Positions 45,952-54,574 of a stretch of DNA of 64,000 bases are shown here, piece after piece. Origin of the DNA: Sulfurospirillum sp. (GTDB taxonomy: Bacteria; Campylobacterota; Campylobacteria; Campylobacterales; Sulfurospirillaceae); assembly GCA_016744795.1 (NCBI GenBank), contig JADGDR010000004.1:62001-126000 (forward strand). The letters run 5' to 3'. Positions within the stretch are counted from its first letter, which is position 1. Each line of letters starts with the position of its first letter. Below the pieces are notes generated by a model. It did no database searches and was not told the origin of the DNA. It saw only the letters and a program-made list of their open reading frames with translations. The translations under genes and the position numbers were made by a program.

Positions 45952-46821
45952 TTGCAGAAGTTTTTTAAAGTACTAAATGATATTAATGAACTCATTATGT
46001 TCAAGCACTCCATATTTTCATTACCATTTATATTCATAGCTATGATGGTTTCTTCAAAACAGGTAAATGAAAGCTCTTGGTTTGGTTGGGAACTTTTAGT
46101 TTTAGGTTTAATTGCCGCTGTAAGTGCAAGAAACTTTGCAATGAGCTTTAACAGATACGCAGACCGTGATATAGACAAGCATAATCCTCGTACTGCAAAT
46201 CGTCCAAGTGTAGATGGCAGAGTTGGTACTAAAAATATGCAATTTTTTATTGGACTTAATGCCTTAGTTTTTGTTCTAGTCGCTTACACGATAAATTCAC
46301 TCGCTTTTTGGCTTAGTTTTCCAATACTTGTTATACTTGCTGGTTACTCTATATTTAAACGTTTTTCATCTTATGCACATCTTGTTCTTGGAGTTTCTTT
46401 AGGGCTTGCTCCAATTGCTGGCGTGGTTGCGGTCAGTGAGAGTATAACTCTTTGGTCAGTTTTATTGGCTCTTGGGGTTATGTTTTGGGTGGCTGGTTTT
46501 GATTTGCTCTACTCATTGCAAGACATGGAATATGATAAACAAAAGGGACTATTTTCCATACCTTCAGTTTATGGTAAAGAATCTACATTTTTTATATCTC
46601 GTCTTTTTCATGCTTTGACAGTTTTATTTTGGTTACTTTTTGCTGTAGAGGCAGGACTTGGAATTTGGGCTTATATTGGAGTATTTTTGAGTGGAGTTAT
46701 TCTTTTTATGGAACATAAGATAGTCATAAAAGATTTTACAAAAATTGATCGTGCTTTCTTTACACTTAACGGTTATCTGGGCATAATGTTCTTTATTTTC
46801 ATTTTTATAGATAGGTTTTAA
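45952..46821 (+). CDS. mqnP: UbiA-family prenyltransferase, probably menaquinone-pathway MqnP
   Basis: A 289-residue membrane prenyltransferase with about eight helices. Two aspartate-rich motifs are present: N-R-Y-A-D-R-D-I-D near residue 65 and D-L-L-Y-S-L-Q-D-M-E-Y-D near 185. Short UbiA homologues in Campylobacterota, which lack ubiquinone and use the futalosine route, are assigned to MqnP, which prenylates 1,4-dihydroxy-6-naphthoate. The distinction from ubiA rests on lineage. Translation starts at TTG 45952 after AGAGG. Confidence 0.82.
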   Translation: MQKFFKVLNDINELIMFKHSIFSLPFIFIAMMVSSKQVNESSWFGWELLVLGLIAAVSARNFAMSFNRYADRDIDKHNPRTANRPSVDGRVGTKNMQFFIGLNALVFVLVAYTINSLAFWLSFPILVILAGYSIFKRFSSYAHLVLGVSLGLAPIAGVVAVSESITLWSVLLALGVMFWVAGFDLLYSLQDMEYDKQKGLFSIPSVYGKESTFFISRLFHALTVLFWLLFAVEAGLGIWAYIGVFLSGVILFMEHKIVIKDFTKIDRAFFTLNGYLGIMFFIFIFIDRF

Positions 46822-46822
46822 T

Positions 46823-47335
46823 ATGCGTTATATAAATGCACCACTTAAAATAGAGTTTGACAAGGATTCTGACGAGTTTAAACGTGAGTATGACTCTTTA
46901 AGTTCAACTGATGATGATAGCATAGGAGAGTGGTTACGTATAGCCAAAGCTCGAGGAAATACTGAAGATAGTGACCAAGTTTTACTTACTCTTGTAGTAG
47001 AACTTCATAGAAAAATAGATGAAATGAATGCATATATGAGAGGTGAAAAAATAGAGTATTTACCCCTTACATGTAAAGGTGATATAGAAGCTGTTAATTA
47101 TGAGCACTTTAAAGTAAAAGATGAGATATTTAAAAAAGATGTAGCTTATTATGGGCGTATTGATATGCCTTTTTTCCCTAAGAGAAAAGTACCTATATAT
47201 TTTAAAGCTATAAACAAAAATGAAGCGAAGATAATATTACTTCATGAGAGAGATGAAAAAGATTGGAATGCCTATGTTGTGGCAAGAGAAAGAGTTATGA
47301 TAAGAGAAATGAAGGCAAAAAAAGATGCAAATTAG
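46823..47335 (+). CDS. conserved protein of unknown function
   Basis: A 170-residue soluble, highly charged protein with no signal peptide or membrane segment. The N-terminal half is helical (S-S-T-D-D-D-S-I-G-E-W-L and V-V-E-L-H-R-K-I-D-E-M). The C-terminal half looks beta-rich (Y-Y-G-R-I-D-M-P-F-F-P-K-R-K-V-P-I-Y-F-K). I do not recognise a family; the strand pattern is slightly PilZ-like but lacks the R-x-x-x-R and D-x-S-x-x-G motifs. It begins just after mqnP and overlaps the next gene by 11 bases. A palindrome copy encodes L-T-C-K-G in the connecting segment. Confidence 0.75.
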   Translation: MRYINAPLKIEFDKDSDEFKREYDSLSSTDDDSIGEWLRIAKARGNTEDSDQVLLTLVVELHRKIDEMNAYMRGEKIEYLPLTCKGDIEAVNYEHFKVKDEIFKKDVAYYGRIDMPFFPKRKVPIYFKAINKNEAKIILLHERDEKDWNAYVVARERVMIREMKAKKDAN

Positions 47336-47837
47336 TGTAGAACTTATGGGATTAATTGGGGTTATAGCTTTAGTAGTCATAATTATGATAATGATGAGTA
47401 TCAAAGATGGGGAAACGAATAAAAAACTTTCAAGATATGAGCAAAGTATTGATAATTTGTCAGAACAAAATCATCGTCTAAGAAAAGAGATACTCCAACT
47501 TACAAAAAATAGAGATAAGTTTATGAATGAAATGGATGAGACATTAGAAGTAAGAATAAAAGATCAGGTTCAACAAAGTGTATATCCACTTATAGAGTCT
47601 ATGCGAGAGATAGAAAATGTTATGCAGAGTTTTCAAGATGAACAAGTTGAAAGAATAGACAAGATAGAAGAGAGAAGAACAGAGATAAATTATACACCTA
47701 AAAATACAACAATTTCAAATGAAAAACTTATCATAGCACACTATAGTCAAGGAAAGAGTGAATCACTTATAGCAAAAGATTTACGTATTGGAATTGGTGA
47801 AGTTGATTTAGTATTGAAATTGGCAAATTTAAAATAG
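47325..47837 (+). CDS. membrane-anchored coiled-coil protein with C-terminal helix-turn-helix-like motif
   Basis: A 170-residue protein. An N-terminal TM helix (about 5-25) is followed by a long coiled coil (about 33-110) rich in Lys, Glu and Gln. The C-terminal 40 residues (I-A-H-Y-S-Q-G-K-S-E-S-L-I-A-K-D-L-R-I-G) have the spacing of a small helix-turn-helix like those at the end of DUF6115 proteins. It is probably anchored in the inner membrane with a cytoplasmic body. Function is unknown. It ends the mqnP operon before a clear terminator. Confidence 0.7.
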   Translation: MQISVELMGLIGVIALVVIIMIMMSIKDGETNKKLSRYEQSIDNLSEQNHRLRKEILQLTKNRDKFMNEMDETLEVRIKDQVQQSVYPLIESMREIENVMQSFQDEQVERIDKIEERRTEINYTPKNTTISNEKLIIAHYSQGKSESLIAKDLRIGIGEVDLVLKLANLK

Positions 47838-47850
47838 ATGAAATTTTCAG

Positions 47851-47881
47851 GTGTAGAAGTTTAAAAACTTCTACACTTTTG
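47851..47881 (+). terminator. rho-independent terminator
   Basis: GTGTAGAAGTTT (47851-47862) and AAACTTCTACAC (47865-47876) form a perfect 12-bp stem, followed by TTTTG. It separates the mqnP operon from the convergent chemoreceptor gene. Confidence 0.85.
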
Positions 47882-47886
47882 TAAGC

Positions 47887-49314
47887 TTAATCGTCTTTAG
47901 AAAGTTCATTTAGTAGATGAAATAATTTACTACTTGCTTTTTCCATTGTCTTAAAGTTTTCTACTATAGGTTCAACTTCATTTGCTTGGAATCCACCACC
48001 ATCTCTTACTATTGCCATATTGTCGTGAACTATTTGGTGTACTATCTTATGTGGAGCATCTATTAATGGATATGCTTTTTTAGATTTAAACCTTTTTTTA
48101 CCCTCTCCATGAGCATACCATTTACCTAAACGGCACTCATCTGTTGTAGCAAACTTACCGTCTATTCTTTCATTTAATATTGCTGAATAAGATTTTGTTT
48201 TGTAGATAATATGGTCAATTTTAACTAAAGTAACAAAGATACTATTTTCTAATTTATGTGAAGTTTTCGCTGTATTATTTGCATCTATATTGAATTGATT
48301 TAGAAGAGATTGAAACTCTTTTACACTTTGCCCTGAAGTATTAGCTATGGTATCTATGCGGTCTGAATTTGTTTGTATACCTGTTGTCTCTTGTTGAAGA
48401 GTTTGAATAGTTATACTTATCTCTTGTGTAGCTTTTCCTGTACGTTCAGCTAGTTTTTTTACCTCTTCAGCAACCACGGCAAAACCACGTCCATGTTCTC
48501 CTGCACGAGCAGCTTCAATCGCAGCATTTAGGGCAAGTAAATTTGTCTGATCTGCAATATCTTTAATAAGTGCTACTATTGAGGATATTTCTGCAGTTCT
48601 TTCTGTAAGAGAGTTGATCGCTTCTGTTGAATTATTAATTAGTTCAAGCATCTCCGTAAGCTCTTTAGATACTTGATTTACACTATTTAGGCTTTCGTCT
48701 GATTTTTCTGCAGTTTTAGCAGATAGAGTAGTTATTATACCCATAGAATCTATGCCTTTAGTGAGGTCAAGTTGTACATCATCAATGCCTTGTATACCAT
48801 TTCCAAGCTCATCAAATTTATTTGCTAAAATTCCTTTTGCCTTACCTTTTTGTCCTTCTATGATACCTCTAACACCATTAGCTATATTGGTTGCATTAGT
48901 CTTAAATATGCCTCTAAACCCACCATAAAATACATTTCTGTAACTTTTACCTTCACTTGCTTTTTCTATTGCTGTTTTAGTCTCTTTTTGGAGTGCTTCG
49001 ACTTGATCTAAAAGTTCATTTATATTATTTGATACTTTTCCAAGTGGGCTATCAAGATTTATATTAGTTATTCTTGATTCTAAATTTCCATTTTTTGCTT
49101 CTTGCGTTACAAATAAGAGTTTTTCAAATGAATCAGCATTAACATTCATGCTTTTTTTACTTCCAAAAAATGAGCCACCAATAGCTCCTAGAAGTAAAGC
49201 AGAACCAGTTGTTACATCGCCACTGATAAATTGATATAGACTTACACCAAATAGTGTCACTCCAAAGGTAATTTGAGGTTTATAATCTTTGAAGATTATT
49301 CGATAGTTCATCAT
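47887..49314 (-). CDS. methyl-accepting chemotaxis protein with CZB domain (CetA-like)
   Basis: A 475-residue chemoreceptor without a periplasmic sensor. Two helices at about 14-50 form a membrane hairpin, followed by a HAMP-like stretch. The signalling hairpin contains [26 protein letters not shown]. The C-terminus is a CZB zinc-binding domain with candidate ligands H368, C394 (in C-R-L-G-K-W-Y), H422 and H426. CZB domains respond to zinc and to hypochlorous acid in other bacteria. AAGGAG lies six bases before the ATG at 49314, inside the end of the upstream PAS gene. The pair resembles CetA/CetB energy-taxis receptors. Confidence 0.9.
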   Translation of the reverse strand: MMNYRIIFKDYKPQITFGVTLFGVSLYQFISGDVTTGSALLLGAIGGSFFGSKKSMNVNADSFEKLLFVTQEAKNGNLESRITNINLDSPLGKVSNNINELLDQVEALQKETKTAIEKASEGKSYRNVFYGGFRGIFKTNATNIANGVRGIIEGQKGKAKGILANKFDELGNGIQGIDDVQLDLTKGIDSMGIITTLSAKTAEKSDESLNSVNQVSKELTEMLELINNSTEAINSLTERTAEISSIVALIKDIADQTNLLALNAAIEAARAGEHGRGFAVVAEEVKKLAERTGKATQEISITIQTLQQETTGIQTNSDRIDTIANTSGQSVKEFQSLLNQFNIDANNTAKTSHKLENSIFVTLVKIDHIIYKTKSYSAILNERIDGKFATTDECRLGKWYAHGEGKKRFKSKKAYPLIDAPHKIVHQIVHDNMAIVRDGGGFQANEVEPIVENFKTMEKASSKLFHLLNELSKDD

Positions 49315-49792
49315 AATTTACTCCTTTATCTTTTAAAAATTCTTCTAAATATGTACGTGAAGCATCTATGCCCCCCGTGCTTTCTAGTGAAAGTAACTTA
49401 TCATAAAGTGGTGCGATAATTGCAAGTGCCTTTGTACTTGGTTTTCTTCTAACAGAATAGTAACCTATGACACTGTCTTGATTATTAAGTGAAGCCGTTA
49501 TATTTGCATAAACCCAGTAAAATCCACCATTTTTACTCATATTTTTAACATATGCAAAGATTTCTTTTTTATTAGATACATTTTCCCATAAAATTTTAAA
49601 TATGATTTTAGGCATGTCAGGATGCCTAACTATATTATGAGGTTGACCAAGAAGTTCTTTTTCTGTATATCCTGTTATCTTTATAAATGAGGGATTAGCG
49701 TAAGTAATTTTCCCTTTTATATCAGTTTTAGAGACAAGAAAATCATCTGGTTGTACTACCGATTCTGCACTGTTGGTTACGGGTTGTTTCAT
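49280..49792 (-). CDS. PAS domain redox/energy-taxis partner (CetB/Aer-like)
   Basis: I start at the ATG at 49792 (M-K-Q-P-V-T), preceded by GAGGAG; the open frame extends to 49825. The 170-residue protein is a single Aer-type PAS domain: [35 protein letters not shown] and G-Y-Y-S-V-R-R-K-P. The H-N-I-V-R-H-P-D-M block is diagnostic of FAD-binding PAS domains of Aer and CetB. It overlaps the chemoreceptor gene by 35 bases. The two together would act as a split Aer reporting the electron-transport state. Confidence 0.88.
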   Translation of the reverse strand: MKQPVTNSAESVVQPDDFLVSKTDIKGKITYANPSFIKITGYTEKELLGQPHNIVRHPDMPKIIFKILWENVSNKKEIFAYVKNMSKNGGFYWVYANITASLNNQDSVIGYYSVRRKPSTKALAIIAPLYDKLLSLESTGGIDASRTYLEEFLKDKGVNYDELSNNLQRL

Positions 49793-49864
49793 GTTATACT
49801 CCTCTGTTGGTAACACCAATGTCACATTCTAACCTAATGAGTTTTATATTTACATTAAAGTCGC

Positions 49865-49890
49865 TATAATATAGCATTAATTATATAGGA
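49865..49890 (+). promoter_or_regulatory. moaA promoter
   Basis: A perfect TATAAT at 49865-49870 puts the start near 49877. The leader is about 20 bases and contains TAGGA before the GTG start at 49897. Confidence 0.6.
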
Positions 49891-49896
49891 TGTAAT

Positions 49897-50865
49897 GTGT
49901 TAATAGATGGATATGGAAGAAAAGTAAATTATTTAAGGGTATCAGTAACGGAGAGATGTAACTTTAGATGTCAGTACTGTATGCCAGAAAAACCATTTTC
50001 TTGGGTGCCAAAAGAAAATTTACTCAGTTTTGAAGAGCTTTTTTTGTTTATAAAAGTTGCTATCGATGAAGGTGTTGATAAAATACGTATCACTGGTGGT
50101 GAACCACTTTTGAGAAATGGACTGAGTGATTTTATTAAAATGATAAATGATTATAAAGGTGGTTTAGATATCGCTTTAACTACTAATGGTTATCTTCTCG
50201 CAGATGTTGCACAAGATTTAAAAGATGCAGGATTAAAGCGTATAAACGTTTCTCTTGACACTCTAAAAGACGATGTAGCAGCTAAGATCTCTGGAAAAGA
50301 TGTTTTGAAAAAAGTTAAACAAGGTATTGCTAAAGCTCAAGAAGTAGGCTTAGGTGTAAAGATAAACAATGTTCCCCTTAAAGGCGTAAACGCTGAAGAA
50401 ATAATAGAAGTTTTAGAGTATTGCAAAGAGAGAAATATGTCCATAAGATTTATAGAATATATGGAAAACAAACATGCAAAAGATAAACTTGTAGGTTTAA
50501 GTGAAGAAGAGGTAAAAGAAAAAATTGCAACAAAGTATAAATTCACTGAGATTAAAAGAGAGGCTTCAAGTCCATCCAAACAATACGAGTTTGAAGATGG
50601 ATATAGATTTGGAATCATTAATCCTCATGCCCATGACTTTTGTGAAGATTGTAATCGTATACGATTGACTGCTGAGGGTACGCTTATTCCATGTTTGTAT
50701 TTTGAAGAGGCTATGAGTATCAAAAAAGCTGTTCAAGCAGGAGATATTACTGCTGCTGCCGAAGTTTTAAAAAAGGTTTTAAGAGATAAACCAGAAAAAA
50801 ACAAGTGGAGTGGTGATGAGGAAAATGAGACTTCAAGTAGAGCTTTTTATGAGACAGGTGGATAA
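49897..50865 (+). CDS. moaA: GTP 3',8-cyclase (molybdenum cofactor biosynthesis)
   Basis: A 322-residue radical SAM enzyme that, with MoaC, makes cyclic pyranopterin monophosphate from GTP. The SAM cluster cysteines are C21, C25 and C28 in [11 protein letters not shown]. The second cluster lies in [14 protein letters not shown] with a later I-P-C. The essential C-terminal Gly-Gly is present. Start codon is GTG with AGGA upstream. A cytochrome gene follows and a MoeA-like gene is convergent nearby. Confidence 0.96.
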   Translation: MLIDGYGRKVNYLRVSVTERCNFRCQYCMPEKPFSWVPKENLLSFEELFLFIKVAIDEGVDKIRITGGEPLLRNGLSDFIKMINDYKGGLDIALTTNGYLLADVAQDLKDAGLKRINVSLDTLKDDVAAKISGKDVLKKVKQGIAKAQEVGLGVKINNVPLKGVNAEEIIEVLEYCKERNMSIRFIEYMENKHAKDKLVGLSEEEVKEKIATKYKFTEIKREASSPSKQYEFEDGYRFGIINPHAHDFCEDCNRIRLTAEGTLIPCLYFEEAMSIKKAVQAGDITAAAEVLKKVLRDKPEKNKWSGDEENETSSRAFYETGG

Positions 50866-50884
50866 TTTAAACATAAGGTAGGAT

Positions 50885-51190
50885 ATGAGAATTTTGTTGG
50901 TTACATGTATGCTATTTGTTATTAGTTGTTTTGGGGTTCAAGATGGTGAAGATATATATAAAAAATGTAGAGGTTGCCATGGTATTGATGGCAAACATCT
51001 TCCATTTGAACGAGCCAATGGTTTCCTTATAGGAAGAGATAAAACGGAGTTGCTCCACATTATAAAAGACATTCATTATGGTAGCTATAAAAAAGCTAAA
51101 ATAAACAAAATTATGCAAAAAGTTATCTCTAAGCTTAGCATCAAAGAGATAGAATCTGTTGCTGAGTATATAAGTAAGTTTAAAAAGTAA
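50885..51190 (+). CDS. c553-type monoheme cytochrome c
   Basis: A 101-residue periplasmic cytochrome with a signal peptide (R-I-L-L-V-T-C-M-L-F-V-I-S-C-F-G) and the heme motif C-R-G-C-H at about residues 29-33. A candidate distal methionine is in K-I-M-Q-K-V near residue 79. It is clearly related to the cytochrome at 4017-4313 in layout, including the E-S-V-A-E-Y-I-S-K ending. A palindrome copy falls inside the signal peptide (V-T-C-M). Its 3' end overlaps the convergent moeA gene by 11 bases. Confidence 0.88.
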   Translation: MRILLVTCMLFVISCFGVQDGEDIYKKCRGCHGIDGKHLPFERANGFLIGRDKTELLHIIKDIHYGSYKKAKINKIMQKVISKLSIKEIESVAEYISKFKK

Positions 51191-52244
51191 AAAAATCTAT
51201 TAGATCATTTTTCTTTATAGTTGTTTTGTTTTTAACTAGAGCATAACCGTTACATTTTGCAAGAACATTCAACATACCAGCTCCAAAAGAGGGGGCATTT
51301 CTAAAGCTCTCTCCATCAAAAAAGCCAGGAATTGCACTTGTACAGTTCTCTCTACATGTAAACTCTTTTTCATTTTTTACATGTAGATTTTTTCTCTTTT
51401 TAATTGACTCATTTTTTACTATTTTTATTGCAGGAACACCAATGAGCTCAAATCCCAGTAAAGATGATAGTGGAAGACCTGTAAGGTGAAGCACAGGGGT
51501 ATCTTCAAACATACTAAAAGCGGTAGGACTAGCAGGTGCAATTTGAACTTTGTGAAATAAGATACGAAATTCATCTTCATAGATAAGTTGACTCATGGCA
51601 TCGTATCTGCTCATAGCCCCTGTTGTGATAATGAAATCACTATATTTACTTAACTCTTTTAGATGTTCTTTTATAGCTAATTTGTTATTTTTAACTTGCC
51701 AAACCTTGCTTATTTTGGCTCCAATTTCGAGTATTCTTGCTGCAAGTGAGAGTGCATTTGAGTTGTATACTTCACCTTTTTTTATTTTTTTTTGTACAGG
51801 GCAAAGGTTATCTCCAATGCTAAGAATACTTATTTTTGGTTTTTTAAAAACTTTTAGAGTATTTATTCCTTGAGATGCAAGTGAAGTAATACCATAAGCA
51901 GTTATAAGCTCACCACAACTAAGAAGAAGCTCATCTTTTTTTATATCTTCTCCAGCCTCTTTTATGTTGTACATGTAAGGAGGATTTGAATACCTCTCTT
52001 CATAAGGAATAACAGCAGAAGTTCCCTTTTTTAGAATTTGACCAGTTGAGACTTCATAATTTTCATTGTCTAAAAATGCAAAACCATCTTTAAGGGCAAT
52101 TGGGTGAGTTGGTAGAGAAGTAGTTGCATAAATATCCATAGCACACACATGTTTGACCGAATCTAACAGTGCCATCTCTTTAGTATGGGAAACAATTGAA
52201 AGTTTATTTGAGAGAATATTTAGTGCATCTTCATAATTAATCAT
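51180..52244 (-). CDS. moeA: MoeA-like molybdopterin molybdenumtransferase, divergent
   Basis: A 354-residue protein, about 50 residues shorter than typical MoeA. The overall order is recognisable: an A-T-T-S-L-P-T-H-P-I-A-L-K-D-G-F-A start (normally S-x-M-D-G-Y-A), S-I-L-S-I-G-D-N-L, I-I-T-T-G-A-M-S-R-Y-D and H-L-T-G-L-P. Key motifs are degraded: the G-G-V-S-x-G-x-x-D loop reads G-A-M-S-R-Y-D, P-G-K-P reads A-P-A-S-P, and G-L-P-G-N-P reads G-L-P-L-S-S. It may be a low-activity or regulatory paralogue, or simply a divergent lineage form. Three palindrome copies (51353, 51378, 51970) are present. Confidence 0.75.
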   Translation of the reverse strand: MINYEDALNILSNKLSIVSHTKEMALLDSVKHVCAMDIYATTSLPTHPIALKDGFAFLDNENYEVSTGQILKKGTSAVIPYEERYSNPPYMYNIKEAGEDIKKDELLLSCGELITAYGITSLASQGINTLKVFKKPKISILSIGDNLCPVQKKIKKGEVYNSNALSLAARILEIGAKISKVWQVKNNKLAIKEHLKELSKYSDFIITTGAMSRYDAMSQLIYEDEFRILFHKVQIAPASPTAFSMFEDTPVLHLTGLPLSSLLGFELIGVPAIKIVKNESIKKRKNLHVKNEKEFTCRENCTSAIPGFFDGESFRNAPSFGAGMLNVLAKCNGYALVKNKTTIKKNDLIDFFTF

Positions 52245-52278
52245 GTATAATTATAGCTAAATTTTACAAGGTTGATGA

Positions 52279-52662
52279 ATGGAAGAATTAATAACTACGG
52301 CAATTAAGTACCATCAGTATTTTATCGTAGGCATGTTGATTGTAGCTTTGGTAAATCTATATTTTATTTTTACATGTAAAGAGTTTTCAAAAAAAGTAAA
52401 AAAAGTAAATCCAGTTTATTATGCTCTGTTTACCTGTGTCGCTTTTACAGGTATTCTAGTGCTTGGAATGAATCAAATGCATATGAGTCATGGTGTTTAT
52501 TTGATGATTCTTGTCTGGTTGGTGATATTTGTGATGAGTATGAAGCTCTTTAAGAAGTATAAATATGGAACACCAGATGAGTACAGAGCATTTGCAAAGA
52601 AAAAATATATTATAGATATAGTTTTAATTGTAGCCACAATGGGATTAGTTTATGCAATTTAA
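52279..52662 (+). CDS. small integral membrane protein of unknown function
   Basis: A 127-residue protein with four hydrophobic helices (about 15-33, 46-64, 70-90, 108-126). A conserved-looking M-N-Q-M-H-M-S-H-G segment lies between helices 2 and 3 and could bind a metal through Met and His. I do not recognise the family. A palindrome copy encodes F-T-C-K-E after helix 1. Its end overlaps the rsmE start by 11 bases, and an AAGG precedes its ATG. Confidence 0.7.
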   Translation: MEELITTAIKYHQYFIVGMLIVALVNLYFIFTCKEFSKKVKKVNPVYYALFTCVAFTGILVLGMNQMHMSHGVYLMILVWLVIFVMSMKLFKKYKYGTPDEYRAFAKKKYIIDIVLIVATMGLVYAI

Positions 52663-53320
52663 CTTTTGTAAGCTTGCAGGAGAAGAAAAACTTTTTTTAG
52701 ATGTAAAGGAATATTCTCACATCTTTAAAGTTCGCAGAGTTGCTGTTGGTGCAAAGTTGGATTTTTCAAACTTAAATGATGGAAAAATTTATACTTATGA
52801 ACTCGAAAATATAAACAAAAAAGAGGCAAATTTAACTCTTTTGAAAACAAAAGAGGGCAAAAAAAACTCTACATGTAAACTCCATATTGGTTGGTGCATT
52901 GTTGATCCAAAAACAGTAGAGAAATATATAGCAATGCTTAGTGAGATGGGTGTAGAAAAGTTAAGTTTTGTTTATGCAGAGTTTTCACAAAAGAATTATA
53001 AAATAGACGAAAATAGACTAAAAAGGATTTTGATTAATTCTTGTGAGCAATCTGGTCGTGCTGTTTTAATGCAAATTGAAATTTTAAAGAGTGTTGAAGA
53101 GTACCTTCAAAATTATCCTAAAAGTGTAATTATAGACTTTAGTGAAAATTTTTTAAATGCTAATGAAAATATAGAAAATTTCTTAGTTGGACCAGAAGGT
53201 GGTTTTAGTGAAAATGAGAGGAAACTCTTTACATGTAAAGATGTTTTTGGACTAAAAAGTACAAATATTCTTAGAAGTGAAACGGCAGTTATAGGAGTTT
53301 GTTCTAAAATAGTATTATAG
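52652..53320 (+). CDS. rsmE: 16S rRNA m3U1498 methyltransferase
   Basis: A 222-residue SPOUT-fold methyltransferase. The N-terminal PUA-like part contains H-I-F-K-V-R-R. The knotted C-terminal domain shows the family motifs V-G-P-E-G-G-F-S-E-N-E, L-R-S-E-T-A-V-I and the earlier E-Q-S-G-R segment. It methylates N3 of U1498 in 16S rRNA. Two palindrome copies give S-T-C-K and F-T-C-K-D. Confidence 0.92.
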   Translation: MQFNFCKLAGEEKLFLDVKEYSHIFKVRRVAVGAKLDFSNLNDGKIYTYELENINKKEANLTLLKTKEGKKNSTCKLHIGWCIVDPKTVEKYIAMLSEMGVEKLSFVYAEFSQKNYKIDENRLKRILINSCEQSGRAVLMQIEILKSVEEYLQNYPKSVIIDFSENFLNANENIENFLVGPEGGFSENERKLFTCKDVFGLKSTNILRSETAVIGVCSKIVL

Positions 53321-53349
53321 TTTTTAGCTTATCTAAAGTCTATTTAAGC

Positions 53350-53438
53350 TATAATCCCAATTCCCCTCCCCCCTATACAGCAGTGGACTCGATTGGGTCT
53401 GCTGTTTTTTAAGAGTTGGGGCAAGGGCAAAGCCCTTG
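53350..53438 (+). promoter_or_regulatory. rpmE promoter and structured leader (candidate attenuator or small RNA)
   Basis: TATAAT at 53350-53355 predicts a start near 53362. The leader begins with an 11-base C-rich run (53363-53373). It then forms CAGCAG...CTGCTG (53378-53383/53399-53404, with an inner GACTC/GGGTC pairing) followed directly by six T bases (53405-53410), which looks like an intrinsic terminator. After it, GGGG (53418-53421) could pair with the C-run, and CAAGGGC-AAA-GCCCTTG forms a second hairpin (53422-53438) before the rpmE ribosome site. Confidence 0.5.
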
Positions 53439-53462
53439 ATAATAAATTTTTAGGAAAATGAA

Positions 53463-53663
53463 ATGAAAAAAGATATACATCCAGAATACGTTGAGTGTAA
53501 AGTTAGTTGTGCTTGTGGCAATAGTTTTGAAACTATGTCAAATAAAGCAGAGATGAGAATAGATATTTGTAGTGAGTGCCACCCATTTTTTACAGGTTCT
53601 GAGAAAATTCTTGATGCTGCGGGTAGAGTTGAGAAGTTTAACAAAAAGTATAACTTAAAATAG
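53463..53663 (+). CDS. rpmE: 50S ribosomal protein L31
   Basis: A 66-residue L31 of the zinc-binding (C+) type, with four cysteines in C-K-V-S-C-A-C-G and [10 protein letters not shown]. The N-terminal M-K-K-D-I-H-P-E-Y is canonical. Its leader holds a terminator-like hairpin and a second stem, so expression may be attenuated. rsmI follows after 13 bases. Confidence 0.96.
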   Translation: MKKDIHPEYVECKVSCACGNSFETMSNKAEMRIDICSECHPFFTGSEKILDAAGRVEKFNKKYNLK

Positions 53664-53676
53664 TCAAGTAAGCGTC

Positions 53677-54489
53677 TTGGTTTACTTTATTCCTACACCC
53701 ATAGGAAATCTAGATGATATTTCACAAAGAAGTTTGAAACTTCTTTGTGAAGTTAATACCCTCTTTTGTGAAGATACAAGAGTTACAAAAAAACTTCTTT
53801 CTCTCCTTAGTGAAAAACATAATTTAACTTTTAATATAGAAAACTTTATATCCTTACACTCACATAATGAACGCTATGTTTTAGATAATATAGATATATC
53901 TATATTTGATGAGAATGTGGCTTATCTAAGTGATGCAGGTATGCCTTGTGTTAGTGACCCTGGAAGTTATTTTGTCCAATTTTGTCAATCTAAAAATATA
54001 TCATATGAAGTTCTACCAGGTGCAAATGCTGCTCTTTTGGCATATGCTTCGAGTGGATTTGAAAATCCAAAATTTACTTTTTATGGTTTTTTGCCACATA
54101 AGGGAAAAGAGAGAGACACAGGGTTAGAGTTTATTAAAAATTCTTCTATTCCAACGATACTTTATGAATCACCTCACCGCATAGAAAAACTTGCACAAGA
54201 GTTAGCAACACTTCTTCCTGAACGAAAAGCCATATTTATAAAAGAAGCAACAAAAAAATTCGAGAGAAAATTTTTCTCAAATTGTGCAGATATAAATCAA
54301 CAGCTAAAAGATGCAAACCTAAAAGGTGAATGGGTTATAGTCATCGATAGTGCGGTTATATGCAAGGGTGATGCCATTACTAAAAAAGATATATTAGAAC
54401 TACAACTTCCTCCAAAGCAAAAAGCAAAACTTTTAGCAAAAATTACTGGAGAGAGTGTAAAACAGTGGTATTCTAAACTCAATTCTTAG
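53677..54489 (+). CDS. rsmI: 16S rRNA 2'-O-ribose C1402 methyltransferase
   Basis: A 270-residue tetrapyrrole-methylase-fold enzyme that methylates the ribose of C1402 in 16S rRNA. Motifs are T-P-I-G-N-L-D-D-I-S at the start, C-E-D-T-R-V-T-K, the L-S-D-A-G-M-P-C-V-S-D-P-G block and Y-E-S-P-H-R-I. The initiation codon is TTG (53677); an in-frame stop lies seven codons upstream and no ATG precedes the conserved start, so TTG is required. The ribosome site is weak (AAGTAAG). Confidence 0.94.
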   Translation: MVYFIPTPIGNLDDISQRSLKLLCEVNTLFCEDTRVTKKLLSLLSEKHNLTFNIENFISLHSHNERYVLDNIDISIFDENVAYLSDAGMPCVSDPGSYFVQFCQSKNISYEVLPGANAALLAYASSGFENPKFTFYGFLPHKGKERDTGLEFIKNSSIPTILYESPHRIEKLAQELATLLPERKAIFIKEATKKFERKFFSNCADINQQLKDANLKGEWVIVIDSAVICKGDAITKKDILELQLPPKQKAKLLAKITGESVKQWYSKLNS

Positions 54490-54574
54490 TAGCTTTTTAT
54501 ATCGAATATTCAAATTATAGATAATATTTTTATAATAATTATTTATTTTAAGCCTTTTTAGATACAATAAATTT

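Noticed and set aside
53363-53373. C-rich run as a phase-variable homopolymer tract
   Set aside because: It is interrupted by T and its longest run is six C, shorter than tracts known to switch in Campylobacterota, and it is not in a reading frame.
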